Notes under the pieces: model-generated
What the model was told of the DNA's origin: nothing
What the model saw: the letters and a program-made list of their open reading frames with translations, nothing else
Databases searched by the model: none
Shown: one piece after another, positions 40,803 through 41,563 of the stretch
Position numbering within the stretch: position 1 is the stretch's first letter
Layout of the letters: each line of letters opens with the position of its first letter
Made by a program: the position numbers and the translations under genes
From: an uncultured Verrucomicrobia subdivision 3 bacterium
GTDB taxonomy: Bacteria > Verrucomicrobiota > Verrucomicrobiae > Limisphaerales > UBA11358
Length of the DNA stretch: 41,563 nt
Direction of reading: 5' to 3'
Assembly (NCBI GenBank): GCA_903847285.1
Contig: CAINDH010000163.1
Location: forward strand, 1-41,563

Positions 40803-41563
40803 ATGGCAAGCCTTCACAAACGTCCGCGCTCACCTTACTGGCACGCCTCGTTTCTCACCCCGGATGGCCGATGGACTTTGAGATCTACGAAATGCGATGA
40901 TCGCACCAAGGCGATGTCCGTTGCCCTTGAATTTGAGCGGGCCGCTAAACTTGGCCGGGCGGGCAACCTGGTGGAAGCACAGGCGCGGAGAGTCTTGGCG
41001 GACATCATGGCGCGGGCCGGCGGGGAAGAAACGCTTCGCGCCCCGTCCGTGCATGATTTCATGAACCAATGGCTTGCCAGCAAGGTTGCGCGTAAATCGA
41101 AAGGCACTTCCACACGCTACGGCGTGGCCGTGACGGACTTTCTGGCTTCGCTGGGCAATCGCACTGACAAGCCGCTCACCAGTCTGACGACGGGCGATGT
41201 GGAACGTTTCCTGAATTACCGCACGGACAAAAAGCTCGCACCGCAAACCCTAATCTTGGACATCAAGATCATTGGCGCGGCTTTGAACCATGCGCGGCGG
41301 CAAGGCATCATCAACACGAATCCGGCAGAAGCAGTGGAACTGCCCAAGGGCAAAAGTATGGAGCGCGGCACGTTTACCCCGGCGGAAGTCAAAATGCTGG
41401 TGGACACGGCGGAAGGTGAATGGAAAACACTGATTTTGCTCGCTTACTTTACCGGCGCGCGGCTTTCCGATTGTTGCCGAATGGCATGGTCAGACGTGGA
41501 CTTGGGCACGGCAACGCTCACCTACACACAATCCAAGACCGGCGAAAAAGTAACCATGCCAAT
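40803..41563 (+). CDS. Tyrosine recombinase/integrase, N-terminal 253 residues (runs off the right edge)
   Basis: The plus-strand frame from ATG 40803 is open to the end of the window. An N-terminal arm-binding part (HKRPRSPYWHASFLTPDG) is followed by the SAM-like core-binding domain (TSTRYGVAVTDFLASLGN ... LTTGDVERFLNYRTDKKL) and the start of the catalytic domain. The catalytic domain begins FTPAEVKMLVDTAEGEWKTL and shows the catalytic Arg220 in FTGARLSD and Lys245 in QSKTGEK; the HxxR and Tyr lie beyond the window. Its position next to a tRNA-derived attachment site means it probably integrated the element that extends to the right. Confidence 0.9.
   Translation, partial: MASLHKRPRSPYWHASFLTPDGRWTLRSTKCDDRTKAMSVALEFERAAKLGRAGNLVEAQARRVLADIMARAGGEETLRAPSVHDFMNQWLASKVARKSKGTSTRYGVAVTDFLASLGNRTDKPLTSLTTGDVERFLNYRTDKKLAPQTLILDIKIIGAALNHARRQGIINTNPAEAVELPKGKSMERGTFTPAEVKMLVDTAEGEWKTLILLAYFTGARLSDCCRMAWSDVDLGTATLTYTQSKTGEKVTMP

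Noticed and set aside
40599..40817. A 72-codon minus-strand frame
   Set aside because: It reads across the tRNA end, and the GSPGSIPGR peptide is simply the translation of a T arm.
40830..41246. Minus-strand frames opposite the integrase
   Set aside because: The plus-strand frame encodes a recombinase with catalytic Arg and Lys, so these are shadows.

Overview
The window looks like a chromosomal segment of a Verrucomicrobiota bacterium, probably of the Pedosphaera/Limisphaerales type. This is an inference from gene content: an exosortase with a PD-x-x-ST sorting tail, a large lipoprotein of the PEP-CTERM TPR type, an ECF sigma factor with a long C-terminal extension, FN3/Ig-like secreted proteins, and palindromic intergenic repeats. 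There is no rRNA or other marker to fix the taxon.

Layout. Bases 1-139 are the end of an IS30-type insertion sequence that has run into the 3' end of a small secreted protein gene (104-505, minus). Bases 736-33777 hold one very long co-directional minus-strand cluster of 27 protein genes with tiny gaps or ATGA-type overlaps: an exopolysaccharide/exosortase locus. In transcription order it holds: NusG/RfaH-like antiterminator; WcaJ-type initiating sugar transferase; Gfo/Idh dehydrogenase; hexapeptide acetyltransferase; FemAB-like transferase; Wzz/Wzc-like chain-length protein; deacetylase-glycosyltransferase fusion; O-antigen ligase/polymerase; beta-helix protein; methyltransferase; GT2; alpha/alpha-toroid protein; asparagine-synthase amidotransferase; second FemAB-like protein; a divergent tRNA-like gene; a glutaminase-dead asparagine-synthase homologue; GT4; GT2; ABC permease; ABC ATPase with C-terminal glycan-binding domain; methyltransferase; GT4; GT2; DUF218 protein; outer-membrane barrel; exosortase; TPR lipoprotein. 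A terminator follows, then the sortable protein gene.

Upstream (34-39 kb) lies a second block: a small gene, an FN3 gene, a degenerate 21-bp tandem repeat, nested palindromes, an ECF sigma gene with a matching candidate promoter on both sides, a 52-residue gene, and a secreted FN3/Ig-like protein. At 39.5-40.6 kb a DegT aminotransferase completes, with the dehydrogenase and acetyltransferase, most of a Wbp/Wlb-type route to a 2,3-diacetamido uronic acid. At 40.68 kb the 3' end of a tRNA gene, without its 5' part, sits beside a tyrosine recombinase: the edge of an integrated element that continues to the right.

How it may work together (inference): the sugar transferase starts a lipid-linked glycan, the glycosyltransferases extend it, and the uronic acids may be amidated by the asparagine-synthase homologues and perhaps aminoacylated by the FemAB-like enzymes. 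ABC export, ligase and barrel take it outward, while the exosortase processes tagged surface proteins. The most unusual item is the tRNA-like gene (16021-16095) between a FemAB-like gene and an amidotransferase homologue. It has a Gly-like body, a UGU anticodon, a lost G19 and a bulged T stem. That raises the possibility of a dedicated non-translational tRNA for glycan aminoacylation.
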